DNA of 64,000 nucleotides. It comes from Heliocidaris tuberculata. Its lineage: Eukaryota; Echinodermata; Echinoidea; Camarodonta; Echinometridae. The notes beneath the pieces are model-generated. The model ran no database searches, had not been told where the DNA came from, and saw nothing but the letters and a program-made list of their open reading frames with translations. The stretch's first letter is position 1. Every line of letters begins with the position of its first letter. A program made the position numbers and the translations under genes. The stretch covers positions 11,297,019-11,361,018 of the forward strand of contig CM046850.1 in NCBI GenBank assembly GCA_025618425.1, in the 5' to 3' direction. This document shows positions 23,315-34,401 of the stretch, in pieces.

Positions 23315-23869
23315 ATTAAGTGTACATAAATATTATTTAAATATTTATAAATTATAGATTTTGCCCTTTACACTCATGTCAAATTCAGCCTGGCTCATAA
23401 TAAAACTATGTGAGTCTTTTTTACAGGTTTACTTTCATTTCATTTCCATTTTTTAGTCATAAAATAACATTATTTTTCACCAATTTTGTCACATTTTTCA
23501 CAGACAAATAAAGTATGTCATGAATCTCTAATTCCTCCTCTTTTATTTGATGTGTAAATCATGAGAATCAGTAAATGTTAACCACTCCATTCAATCATTT
23601 GGAAATCAGATGTTCTAGGGGATTCCTGCTCATTATGTATTCAGAGACTGACCCAGTCAAGCAAAACTGGAAATAAAATAGAGCACTTTTGGGGGACCTG
23701 CGGTTTGACTGAAACCAGGCGTCTCTATGAATTCAGAAGAGGGAAAAGGCTTGAAAATTAATGAGGAGGAGTAAGAAAAAAAAAGGGGGTGGTAAATTCA
23801 TCAGGGGACATGCAGCTGTCACAGTGTTCTTCCATGTCCGTGCCCATTTTCTTTACACTTTAAATATCA

Positions 23870-23908
<39 letters not shown>

Positions 23909-24890
23909 GGGTGTGGGTGCGTGGGTGTGTCTGTGTGTTTGGGGGGGCTAGGGGCACAGGGTCCCAACTTTTACAAGTACCCGAAAAGTGCCCTTTTTAT
24001 TCTGATAATTTTGAAAAATGTTCCCCGAGTTCTGGGGCACAATCTGTTGCTGTGAAGAGGGGGGGGGGGGGGGGGCACTGTACCCATCTTTACTCCAGCT
24101 TCTCTGCCTTACATTTTACCGGTACATGTAGTAATACGGGTACTTGTTAGTATATAAAACCGCACTGATTTTATGAAACTAATATGGCTCTCTTTGTAAG
24201 AAAAAGTGGGAAATGTAGGTAAAATGAGTTGTGCTCATAACAAGAGGAAGTGAAGGACTATCAGAGGGGGAACATGACATCAGAAGTTAAAAAGTGACTT
24301 TTAATTTGATATCAGAACTGAAAAGGTACACTCATATCATTTGGGGCATTACAGAGCACGGAGTAAAAGGGGCGGACTTGAAAGGGGCAAATATTGTACA
24401 AAAGTCAAAATGTCACAATTACTGACAATCTCAAGGCAGTGTCATGGCAATTTCAAGGCAATTCAAGATGAATTTTTTTGTTGTTGTTGTTGTTTACTTA
24501 AAATTTCCTGAGGGCATAATCATACACGTTCTATGTTCCATAGTAATTTAATGAAAGATTGACTAGTAATAAAGTGCCTTAACTTGATAATAGATGTTGA
24601 AACAGTGGTGCCACAGCGACCCCCCCCCCCCCCCGAAAAAAAAACCTAACAACATCAATACAATTTACATAGAAAGTGAATACTTCACAAAAAAAGTATC
24701 TCAAACTCTTTCAGGGAGATAAATTTAGTGAAAGTTTGAAACTGTCAAGAGTCCCTTAATGACCATTAATTCTTGAAGATTTTAACACCACTTTTGATAG
24801 AAATTTGTGACATTATTTATGTCTTTGTATAGTTTTTGCATTTCCAACTTTCCAAATAATTGCTGCAGGAGCATGTTACTGAGAGATATA
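23315..24890. other. non-genic stretch with (GT)n and G-run
   Basis: (GT)n lies at about 23,873-23,930, a G-run at 24,057-24,075 and a C-run at 24,619-24,634. The segment 23,940-24,075 has the wording of a G/C-rich cassette (GGGGCACAGGGTCCCAAC...) but lacks termini. No gene was found. Confidence 0.45.
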
Positions 24891-26042
24891 CAGTGCATCC
24901 AAGAAAAAAAAACAACCTTAAAACAAAGGGCTACTGTGACCAAACTATGCGCTTGTTGATAAATAGTTTTCTTTTTCACATAAAACAGAAGTATTAAGCT
25001 TTGAAAGGATACCTTGATGGCGTCCATCCGTATATGCTGTACCAGGCAGCATTGTTTAGAAAATGACATGTAAAAAGTAAATGATACTTTACATTGTCGT
25101 CAATCGCAAAAGTATTGCATAAAGGTCACATAAGGCATAAAATATGATCATGGTATCCCCCCAGCCATCAAGGTATCAATTGAAAGGGGTGTCGATCCGT
25201 ATTCATGATGGGGGGAGGGGGTGACCGGCGAGGGGGTATCCTCCCTCCCGACACAAGGGACATTTTCAAAAGTCTAAGTAAACTTGCATTTTAGAACATC
25301 CCAAAATTGTTTTAAAGTCAAGGCAAATACAACAAAATATTAATAATCATAACATAAGATATTCAAATATGTGTGTTATAAATTATTTGTAAAGGCAGGA
25401 AAAAGAAGGCAGACATTTTGGTTCAATGCTTGAAGAAGAAGTTTTATCATACAATTTCTTCGATGTTTTCGCATTGAAATTATGGCATTTCTTATTTCCT
25501 TATATACTTCTAATCATTAAAGAACTTTTATCCCAAAATATTGGGGGATGATTATATCGGCAATCCCCACCTCAAATTTTGTCGGGGGATATCAGGGGCG
25601 GATCTAGCTTTTTTCCAAGGGGGGGGGGGGTTTGAGGGGCTGAGCTGGGTATTGCGAGGGAGCGTAGCGAACGAGCCCGATCGAGCGAAGCGAGAAATCT
25701 CCCTACTGTGGGAGGGGGGTATCCCCCCTCCCACAGTAGGGAGATTTTTCATTTTTAGGGTTGCCAGCTTGCGATTTTAAGTATACTTGCATGCTCTATT
25801 TTTTCTTTTTTTTTGTTTTGTTTTCCTATGCACATTAAATGTTTACTTGGCAGCCCAAGGGGGGGGGTTTAAACCCCCTAACCCCCCCCCCCCCCCGTAG
25901 ATCCGCCACTGGATATACGCACCGATGTCCTGACAGCATAATACTTCCAATTTAAGGAAAATAGAAAATAACTGTCATAGTGCACATACCGTGGTCACAA
26001 CAATCATTCGTTTTAGGGGCTTGTTCTTTCTGAGACTCAATG
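24891..26042. mobile_element. mariner-like element with ~65-bp TIRs, hosting a nested G/C-rich element
   Basis: The left end CAGTGCATCCAAGAAAAAA and the reverse complement of the right end, CATTGAGTCTCAGAAAGAA, are followed by parallel text (CCTTAAAACAAAGGG / CCCTAAAACGAATG, CTGTGACCAAACTATG / TTGTGACCACGGTATG). TA lies at both outer edges (24889-24890, 26043-26044). A related right end is at 36,952. A separate element (25593-25911) is inserted inside. No intact transposase remains. Confidence 0.6.
25593..25911. mobile_element. 319-bp hAT-type G/C-rich non-autonomous element
   Basis: Ends are CAGGGGCGGATCTAGC and GTAGATCCGCCACTG. GATAT flanks both sides (25588-25592, 25912-25916), shorter than the 8 bp expected for hAT, perhaps eroded. 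An inner inverted pair AAATCTCCCTACTGTGGGAG / CTCCCACAGTAGGGAGATTT is also present. The right 90 bp (CCTATGCACATTAAATG..., GTTTAAACCCCCTAA) recur at 57,863-57,956. Confidence 0.7.
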
Positions 26043-26829
26043 TACAGTAAAGTGATCTCGTTCAATTATAATGAAATGTGGCTTGATTAGAATAAGTGCT
26101 AGACTATTTTTGTTTCTGGGAATTTGAAGAAGTGTAAATTGGGTGTTTTGTAGGGGTTGTTTGAACAATTCGCATAAGAGTACTACATCTTCGACCTGCT
26201 CACCACTGTTTTGCACGGAATGTCAACGTAGTCGCTGGTAAGTTTACCTACCCAACACTGTTGGGCACCCTTCCCCATGAGGCCACTTCCGTTACATAAA
26301 AATAGGGGGAGTGTCCTATATTCCCTTTTTACGATCTTTGGTTACAGTCCATGGGCGTCAATCCGAATTAGACCGTGGGGGGCCACAAGTTCAGTGAGGA
26401 TTAGGGGGGATGGGGTCGGAGGACATAGAATGCGGTGTTTGCAGGGTATGGTGTGGCATAAGGGTTAACACCCCCCCCCCCCCTCCAAATATAAATTTAG
26501 TATCAGAAACAGTGAAATATATAGACTGAATAAAACAAAATAATATACGAAACGTTTAATGTTTGCATCTTTTTCCTAAAAAGTGAAAATGTTCCATAAT
26601 ATATAACTTACTTTAACAGAATTTCTCAATAATTTAGAAACCCTTAGATCTATAGGGGAAAAACTGAGGGGCATATTAAAGCAAGGACCGCAATGGCGCG
26701 CTCATCTTGGTTTCATAAAGCCCCCATCACACCAGACTCGTTCAGTCGTTCTCATCACTACGTTCTGAAAAAAAAATGACGCCAAACGGGTTACAACTGT
26801 GGTGAACGCGAACGGAGTGGACGTCTCCC

Positions 26830-27050
26830 CTCTATATCTCTCTCTCTGTATTCTATCCATCTATCTCTCCGTCTCTCTTTATCTTTATCTCTCTCTCTCT
26901 ATCTCTCACCCTCTCTTTATCTCCACTCTATCTCTATCTCTCACTTTATCTCTCCCTCTATCTCTGTCCCTATTTCTCTATAAACTCTTTCTCTCTCTAT
27001 CTCTCTCTCTATCTCTCTTTCTATCTTTTTATCTATCCCTCTCGTACATC
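26830..27050. repeat. (CTCTAT/CTCT)n simple repeat
   Basis: Long pyrimidine tract of CTCTCTAT-like units inside the hAT element. Confidence 0.85.
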
Positions 27051-27109
27051 GTTTATAACATTATTCTGCCAAAAGGGGGTTTAATTCAGAGAAACTCAGA
27101 AAAATAATG

Positions 27110-27270
27110 TTCTCTTAATCTCTTTGAACACCTGTAAGGATTCAGAAAAGGCTAAAAAAAACAAACACTCATTCGTGACTTTGATAGTGTTTATGATAGG
27201 CAAGAGACGACACTTAGTATATTTCTATACTTCGCCCAAGTATTTGACATGATTGATCACTGATCATATT
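27110..27270 (+). pseudogene. LINE reverse-transcriptase fragment
   Basis: Reading forward gives GFRKG, then ETTLSIFLYFAQVFDMIDH. This corresponds to the 'FGFRKGHST...' and 'DLSKAFDTVDH' blocks of non-LTR reverse transcriptases. Only about 150 bp survive, with stops. Confidence 0.55.
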
Positions 27271-27623
27271 TTTTTGCAAATAAATTAATAAATAAATAAC
27301 AACATCACCCATATATGCTGTTCCATTCAAATTTTATGATTGAACTAGTCAACAGTTATATTATTACATTCTATGATGAATCATCAAAAATGAATTAATA
27401 TCACCCTCAAAACAAAACAATGCATTTTAATTATTTTTATATTTTAATAAAGCAGAATATGATACTCAGAAAGTCCCACACAAGGTAGTCAATGTTACAT
27501 ATCTTACATGTGATTTCTAGAAATACAATACACATAGTTCCCTACAAATTTGGCGTTGATATCATCCTTTCTTAGCATGTATAATTACATTTCCTTTTTT
27601 GCATTGAAAATGTGGTGAAAGTT

Positions 27624-28173
27624 TCATTTTATTCTTCCAAATATTCGTTCTCTGCTTTCTGAGTTTTGAACAAATGCAGCAGCTATGTCCCTGGCTTTGA
27701 CATGTGCAAGTCGCTCCCTATGGACATGGCACAACATGACATGGTTCAATCTCTCCTGCTTCATGGTATTTCTGAGCCATGTTTTTACACGTCTTAGGGC
27801 ACTGAAAGATCTCTCTGCTTGGCAAGAACTTGCTGGTGAAACAAGCAGGAGTCTCAGAAGTTGCTCAACATTTGGGAACATCCCCCTAACTTCCGGAATC
27901 ATGCCCTGAAATGCCTTCCTGCATTCTTCCACAGAAGAATATTTGAACTGATGTCGGAAGAAGACCAATTCACACCTAAGACCATCCCCCAATTCAAACT
28001 TGTCAATGAGATCATCATCTATTAATCCACATAGTAGAATCGATGCCAGTCTTTTCTGTTCTTCTATGTCTGTTGAGGTGAAGTAGATCCTGAAATTGGA
28101 AAGGGCACTGTCTATTAGCTTGAAGAACTCTACACGATACTTTTCTTCTAGAGATTCTGAAACATATTGCTGC
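27624..28173 (-). pseudogene. hAT transposase C-terminal (dimerisation) domain
   Basis: The open frame carries the hAT dimerisation block: LLRLLLVSPASSCQAERSFS, ALRRVKTWLRNTMKQERLN and HVMLCHVHRE. The order ...SxxAERxFSxLRRxKxxLRxTMxxxRLxxLxLLxxxR is the family signature. Upstream the frame reads YVSESLEEKYRVEFFKLID until it meets the foldback insert at 28174. It resumes on the far side (28506-28556) as RKERIPARYTEGSQQ, and then a TAG follows. The normal protein is about 600-800 residues, so the catalytic RNase H-like core and zinc finger are absent. It lies in the 3.8-kb hAT element and presumably belonged to it. Confidence 0.85.
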
Positions 28174-28497
28174 GCGTATCCGGACAGCCACCCCCTGGAC
28201 AATTACCCCCCGGACAACCACCCCCCGGAAAACCACCCCCTGGACGACTACCCCCCTAGGACAACTACCCCCAGGACAATTACCCCCCAGGACAACTACC
28301 CCCCAGGACAACTACCACCCCCCGGACAACTACCCCCCGAACAACTACCCCCTGGACAGCTACCCCGGAAAAATTGTCCTGGGGGTAATTGTCCTGGGGG
28401 GTAGTTGTCCTGGGGGGTAGTTGTCCTGGGGGGTAATTGTCCTGGGGGGTAGTTGTCCTGGGGGGTATTTGTCCTGGGGGGTAGTTGTCCTAGAATC
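28174..28497. mobile_element. 324-bp foldback insert of GGACAACTACCCCC units with 8-bp target duplication
   Basis: The left half is repeats of GGACAACTACCCCCCA-like ~16-mers and the right half is their complement (GGGGGGTAGTTGTCCT units), so the insert folds back on itself. ATTGCTGC flanks both sides (28166-28173, 28498-28505). Removing the insert and one copy of that octamer makes the transposase frame continuous (GSQQ|YVSE), which shows directly that this is an insertion into a coding sequence. A decayed relative is at 33.5 kb. No open frame of its own is credible. Confidence 0.85.
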
Positions 28498-28714
28498 ATT
28501 GCTGCGATCCCTCAGTGTATCTAGCTGGAATTCTTTCTTTGCGTGACATTAGGGTATCAATACTCTAATTCAGTCATTAAACTTCTCTCTTGAATCAGTT
28601 GCGCATTTTTCGTCAATTGTATTATTTTTGTTTTTATTTCAAACTAGAGTCTACTAAACTTGAGTAGCCATTAAATAAAATGCATCTATGTATGAATTCA
28701 ATTCTGGCCCCTCC

Positions 28715-28860
28715 CCTCCCCCCCCTCCCCCTCTCTCTCTCTCTCTCTCCCTCTATCTCTCTATTCCTCTTTCTTGCTCTCTCCTTTTTTTTCTCTCTCT
28801 CTTCCTCTAACATTTTTTTAGCTATTTTTTTTCTATTTTCTCTTCTTTCCTTGTGGACAC
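28715..28860. repeat. (CT)n-rich simple repeat
   Basis: Pyrimidine tract with CTCTCTCT and TTTTTTCT runs. Confidence 0.8.
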
Positions 28861-28861
28861 A

Positions 28862-29700
28862 TATGTAACTGTAGTGTTACATTTAATTTGGACTGTGGAC
28901 ATGATACAAAATAGAAAATCTGATCCTATTTTGAAAGTTGAAACAATTTTTTGAATGAAAATATGGCCACCTACTACTAGTACAAGCCTAACTTATTATC
29001 AAGTTATAATCTACTAGTAAAAGTTACTATGGTAGGGCCTACTTAATACTCAAGAGTGACAATTTGGGCTTCTTGGCAAGGCCTAAACTTAATAACAGAC
29101 CTACACTACAGTTAAGTTAACAGTTAACTTTAGCCCTAACGTCAAGCCAAGGCTAGGCCAGGGCAAAAAGCTGGAACAGGGCTTACTCAGTCTCAGACTG
29201 AGTCTAAATAAGGGGGCGTTGCAAATCGAGAGGTCCATCCTTCTCAGAGGCCCCACTCACAAGCATAGCTTTTTGGGGTCCCAATTTGCATCATGTTTGT
29301 GCTTCATGATTGCTATGTCTGGTTTTTTTTTTTAATAAATTGAAATTGAATTGAAACCCCCCCCCCCCCCCAAATTGCAATCAATTGCAAGTCACTTTTA
29401 GATCCAAGAATCAATCATAAGTCTTGTAATTTATCGAAAATTTGCAACTGAGTGCTTGTCTGCTTCCTGCAATAGGAAGTATAAAGTGATTTGCTGTAGT
29501 TGAAATTGATCTATCCATTGACTTGTAAATTTGCAACTGAAAATTGCTATCGATTGCATATAAGTTTCTTGCAACACCCCTTAGACTGTCACAATCAGAC
29601 TAAGATGACAGCTAAAGAGCAAGAGGAAATTTGGAATTTTAGTTAGGGTCTAAGCTTTATAATTACCTTTTTTGCCCTCGATGTTCTTGCCATCTTGATG
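28862..29700. other. interior of the hAT element, no gene
   Basis: Mostly unique-looking AT-rich sequence. C-run at about 29,356-29,370. The transposase core expected here is absent. Confidence 0.45.
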
Positions 29701-30159
29701 TTCTCAAAGTTCAAAAGTATTAATGCGTGCACATGGCCGGCCGGCCGGCCGGCGCAGCAGCGTATAGGGCGCGGCGGATGCGTACTGTATGTATGTATGG
29801 GCACTGAATGCTGGACCGTGGCTGGCCGATCGTATGTACACTCGCGTTACACATCTACCGTAGATTTCATTGAGGAAATCCGGGGGGAAAAGGGGAATAG
29901 GGTATAATGAAAAGATGAATGGTCCAAAATAACGTATAAACAGTGGGAACACTTTAGTTCAGCTGGCAACTTTTGGAAAGTAAAAAAAAAAAATTTTAAG
30001 TCATCACAGAAAGAGAGAAAGAAAAAAAAAGAAAAGATTTTAACCCCAAATCGTGGGGGGGGGGGGGGGGGACATTTCACCACCTGAAAATTCGTTGGGG
30101 GGGGGGGGACGTGTCCCCCCCCCCCCCCCCCCCCCAGGATTGACGCCCATGTTACAGTC

Positions 30160-30590
30160 ACTCTTTCACGAAAGTCTAGCCGTAACCGCCGCATAGGACT
30201 AATTTTGTTTTGAAAAATACGTACCTCGTATACAGCTTGGGAGCCACGTAGCTGCCGTAGAGCTATGAAAAAGCCAATCACTCACCTCTTCACTTCCTCT
30301 TATTTAAAATTGGCAGTATCTGCCACATAATGCAAAGTAAACTATAAAAGACAAAAGTTATTTAAGGATATTTAACGCCACGTAACGCTACATAAAAGCC
30401 ACGTAACGCCACGTAACGCCACGTAGCGCCACGTAGCGCCACGTAGGCCCTAAGGCTGTGGACTTTACTTGGTAAATTTTTTAAAAATTTTGAATATTTT
30501 CGCCACGCTTTTCGAACACATAGTCATTCTAACTGAATGAACTATTTTTAAAAAGAAATGACTGTTTGATAGTCCCAACACTTTAAAGCT
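30160..30590. repeat. flank with (GCCACGTAAC)n decamer minisatellite
   Basis: At about 30,370-30,446 the decamer GCCACGTAAC/GCCACGTAGC repeats about seven times. The rest of the stretch is unremarkable. A short splice-bounded window on the minus strand (TTTTTCATAG ... GTACGT, about 38 nt) is too small to call. Confidence 0.65.
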
Positions 30591-32990
30591 TGAGCAATAC
30601 TTCTGGGTACAGCTCTTCAGGGTTTAATAATGATGATGATAATGATAATAATAATAATAATGATAATAATAATAATAATAATAATAATAATCCAGAGGCT
30701 CCTTTTCCAGAGCCACCCTGGAAAAGGAGACTAGAAAACCAGATAAAGGGATGGAGGAAGGACCTATCGAGACTGACGGAGATCAACATTGATATAAGCA
30801 GAATGAATGACTTCCATTACCTAGAGGAGAAGTATAATATTTGACGGAAAGGGATGAAGATCGTGATAGAGGCATTGGAACAAAAAATAATTAGTACCAC
30901 AGCAAAAGTGAAGAGGTACACCGATAAGGTGACACAATACATGGAAAATTCCAGGTTTGACAAAAAGCCAGGAAAGGTTCTACCAAGGAATAAAATGAAA
31001 GACGAAAGATGAAGTTCCATCACCAGAACCAGCAGCTGCGATTGCCTTCTGCAGCAACATTTGGAGCCAACCACACTACACAACCGAGAAGCTCAGTGGT
31101 TGAAAACAACTAAAGAAGATTGTTCAAATATTGTTCAACAGGATGAGTTGACAATCAGCAAGAGCCATCTAGAGAAGATCATTCGGAAAATGGCACTATG
31201 GAAGGCTGCCGGTCCAGACGGTGTGCAGGCTTTCTGGGTAAAAAGGTACACAAATCTACATGAAAGGCTGACACTGCAAAAGGAGGAGATCTTTGTGAAC
31301 GTAAGTCCACCCGAATGGATGACAAAAGGAAGAACGATCCTCATCCCAAAGGATCCTACCAAAGGCAATGTACCATCGAACTACCGTCCAATTACCTGCT
31401 TGCCTGTACTCTGGAAGTTATTAACTGGAATGATATCAGAAGAAATATACCAACATCTGGAAAATCAAGAGATAACACCATGGAAACAGAAGGGATGTGG
31501 AAGAGGAAGTAGAGGGACAATGGATCAACTGTGCATCGACAAAAGGGTAATGAAGGACAGCAAGAAAAGGAAAACAAACTTGGCAATGGCATGGATCGAC
31601 TACAAAAAAGCATATGACATGGTTCCACACTCCTGGATCAACGAGTCTCTGGAAATGCTGGGAGTAGAAGACAACATCATGAGGTTCCTTGGCAAAAGTA
31701 TGACAAGATGGAGAACTGGAAAGCAATGGTGCAGTGCTCGGAGAAGTCAGTATCAAGAGAGGAATCTTTCAAGGAGATAGCCTATCTCTTCTGCTATTCG
31801 TGATGGCAATGACACCATTAACACAGGTGCTTAGAAGGTCCAGACTTGGATATGAATTCAAGAGTAAGGCAAGGATCAATCATCTGATATACATGGATGA
31901 TTCAAAGCTGTTTGGCAAGTCAGAAAGTGACATAAAGGAGACTGTAAGATATGAGGAATAAAGCCCTTACTGTTATATTGACAGAAAAAATGGATGAAAT
32001 CATGACGGCCGTCAAAGAATCTATGAAGAAAGGAAAGGACTTGAAAGCAAAACAGCTCACGACTGATCCAGGAAATGTGAGACTGGAAGGATGGAAAGGG
32101 AAGATGATGCACGGACAACATCTAAGACAGACAGAGGAGTTGGCTGGACCAGAAAGTTGCTAATGGTTGAAACGAGGAGGTTTGCAAAAAGAGATTGAAA
32201 GCATGTTAGTTGCTGCCCATGACCAGGCATTAAGAACAAATTACAGGAAAGTCAAAATTGAGAAGTAACAAAAATTAATATCACCATCATGCAGAATGTG
32301 TCATAACAAAGACGAAACAGTATCTCATCTGGTGAGCGAGCGCAGCAAAATGGCGCAGGTTCAGTACAAAAGAAGGCATGATAAAGTGGCAGCTGCAGTT
32401 CACTGGGGTCTGGCCAAGAAGTATGATCTACCACATGCAGACAAATGGTGCGAACATCGGGCGGAATCCGTGATCGAGGACGATGATGTAAAAATCCTAA
32501 GGGATTTTAATATCCACACACTCAGACAAGGTTATCCAAGCGAGGAGACCTGACGCCATTCTCGTGAAGAAGAAGGAGGAAAGAATGTCTCATCATAGAC
32601 ATCGCAATCCTAGGAGACTGAAGAGCTTGGAGAAAAGAGGATGAAAACATACAGAAGTACAACGATCTGGCATGGGAGCTGAAGGCAAGGGTAGTAACAG
32701 TAGTGATCGGAGCCTTGGGAACTGTAACAACTAGACCCAAAAGCTTCTTGGCTGATCTTGGGGTCGACGTATCCTTTGAGACCATACAAAAGGCAAGCGC
32801 GCTTGGGACAGCACATATCCTGCGACAGATCATGGACTAGAATGGAATGGAGAATTATGAATTTATGACGTGGACTTGTTGAAACCAAAACAAAAAAGAG
32901 TAACCCAAGATTTCTGGGCGAAGTCCGGTTACTTTTTTATTTACCCACTAAATATTACGTTGTGGACAAATCGATAAAAAGAATAATAAA
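30590..32990 (+). pseudogene. non-LTR retrotransposon with restriction-like endonuclease (RLE-type), broken
   Basis: The order of recognisable blocks is: NNNDN-rich leader (30,630-30,690), RRLENQIKGWRKDLSRL (30,730), KVKRYTDKVTQY (30,905), HNREAQWLKTTKED (31,078), KAAGPDGVQAFW (31,204), SNYRPITCLPVLWKLLTGMI (31,378), AWIDYKKAYDMVPHSWI (31,590), KRGIFQGDSLS (31,752), INHLIYMDDSK (31,877) and a Cys-His block CRMCHNKDETVSHLV (32,296). Last come RRPDAILV (32,541) and, after a frameshift, ECLIIDIAI (32,581). The PD...D spacing with the preceding CCHC-like block identifies the RLE endonuclease of R2/NeSL-type elements. At least three frameshifts and a gap after the YMDD motif show that it is inactive. 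The tail near 32,975-33,015 is AATAATAAAG repeats. The clade is an inference. Confidence 0.75.
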
Positions 32991-33015
32991 GATAATAAAG
33001 ATAATAATAACCAAA

Positions 33016-33355
33016 AAAAATAATAATAACTATTTATATATAGCGCCTTTCTATATTAAGTAACTGATCAAAGCACTTTACAGTACCCGGTCATTGGATT
33101 TAATTACGATTCTGCTCTTGCATATTCTCCTCTCCACTAAAGCAACATTTCAGCCTGGCAACCAATTTTCAGGCAAACATGTGCTATTCCAGCCACAATG
33201 ACGTTCACATCCTATCGGGACCAATTTAACACCTGCATGGAGAAGAGCAATGTAGATAAAATGCCTTGCTCAAGGACATAATTGCCGTGCCGGGGTTCGA
33301 ACCCACTACCTTTGCATCCGCAGTCAAGTAATTCAACCACTCGACTTGGACACCT
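33016..33355 (-). mobile_element. tRNA-derived SINE, minus strand
   Basis: On the minus strand the head at about 33,352-33,285 is tRNA-like (AAGTCGAGTGGTTGAATTAC A-box region, GGGTTCGAACCCC B box). It is followed by TGTCCTTGAGCAAGGCATTT, shared with the SINE at 37,366. The body ends in CACTTAAT/'TATATAGAAAGGCGC' wording and ATT repeats. The stretch AAGCACTTTACAG ... TATATAGCGCCTTTCTATAT on the + strand is a tail type I recall from metazoan SINEs. Its A/T tail abuts the tail of the RLE LINE. Confidence 0.7.
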
Positions 33356-33504
33356 CTAACAATAACGTGTTTTACGTGTCTATGGGTTTCATGTGGGTTT
33401 AGGGGAAGTCAATACCAATAATTGCAGAATAACCTAGAGGCCTATTTGCTATGGAAATAATGTTTATGTGTAATGCTCCCTCCCCCTTTTTGTTGAAGAT
33501 GAAG

Positions 33505-33675
33505 GTCAGCAACCTCCAGGAAAAACTACCCTGGACAACTATATAACCTAGAATGAACTGACCTCTTGGTCAACTAGGCCTACTCCCGGACAACTACCCT
33601 CAGGTAGTTGTGTGAGGATAATTGGGCTCATTGTCATGAAGGTTGTTGAGGGGTAATTGTCCCAAAGGATAATAC
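33505..33675. repeat. decayed GGACAACTACCC foldback
   Basis: CCTGGACAACTATATAACC, CCCGGACAACTACCCTCAG, GGTAGTTGTGTGAGG and GGGGTAATTGTCCC occur in the same left-to-right inverted arrangement as the clean foldback at 28174-28497, but with many changes. No target duplication could be fixed. Confidence 0.55.
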
Positions 33676-33793
33676 AACTTTGTTAGTCACCTTCCCTAGT
33701 TCCTCAAGACAGGTGCACGAACTTAGTTATGTTACTTTTGTCTTGTAAACTTACACAGAATTAAGCTTGAAATAATTGTAAATGCATACTTAC

Positions 33794-34027
33794 TACTGTT
33801 TGCTGTGAAATGAGCCCCGGACTGCGAAATTTCTAGGTTTGTTACAGCACCGCTGGGTTGTGTGAGCTGCAGGGATGTTGTTACAGCACTGTAAAGTTCG
33901 TATTTTGCCAGTATCGGGAAAGCTTGTGATCTGGGGAGTACAAATTCTTCAACGGTAACACCCGAGCAAGAAGTTGGTACATATGCGAAGATTTTTTGCT
34001 TGTAAACGATACGTGCTTTACAGCATC
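33794..34027 (-). CDS. internal coding exon, unknown extracellular-type protein
   Basis: A minus-strand window of 234 nt (78 codons) is bounded by a 3' splice site (TTTGTCAAATTCAG) and a 5' site GTAAGTATGC, and is open throughout. It reads GCCKARIVYKQKIFAYVPTS, then CSGVTVEEFVLPRSQAFPIL and ISQSGAHFTANS. Both introns are phase 1, a symmetric arrangement common in extracellular modules. The upstream exon at 39401-39479 ends in phase 1 and would join as ...ADGDVG-CCKA. Paired cysteines and alternating hydrophobics suggest a secreted beta-rich module, but I do not recognise the family. Confidence 0.55.
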
Positions 34028-34179
34028 CTGAATTTGACAAATGAAAAAAAAAAGAATAAAAGAAATGCATCATTTTATAGACGAAATCAACATAAAAAAT
34101 TGGAAATGTATCTCTCTCGTCGTTTCAGTAATTACTCCGTTCCTCTTAATCGAAACTGACTGATAATGATTTTGCTGAA

Positions 34180-34400
<221 letters not shown>

Positions 34401-34401
34401 T

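Larger units (their letters stand above)
26350..30151 (-). mobile_element. 3.8-kb hAT transposon with perfect 8-bp target duplication
   Basis: The left end CATGGGCGTCAATCC and the right end GGATTGACGCCCATG are perfect 15-bp terminal inverted repeats. TTACAGTC flanks both sides (26342-26349 and 30152-30159), exactly the 8-bp duplication of the hAT superfamily. The interior holds a hAT transposase remnant on the minus strand (27624-28556), a LINE fragment, (CTCTAT)n, a foldback insert, and a CpG-rich segment at about 29,730-29,870 that may be the former promoter side. On the minus strand at about 29,690-29,667 the text ATGGCAAGAACATCGAGGGC precedes AAAAAGGTAATT, possibly a first exon with a splice donor. 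The transposase core is missing, so the copy is non-autonomous. Confidence 0.85.

Noticed and set aside
28096..28499. Proline/glycine-rich open frames across the foldback
   Set aside because: They are translations of a simple palindromic repeat and have counterparts on both strands.
31135..32888. Minus-strand open frames at 31.1-32.9 kb
   Set aside because: Antisense shadows of the RLE-type LINE.
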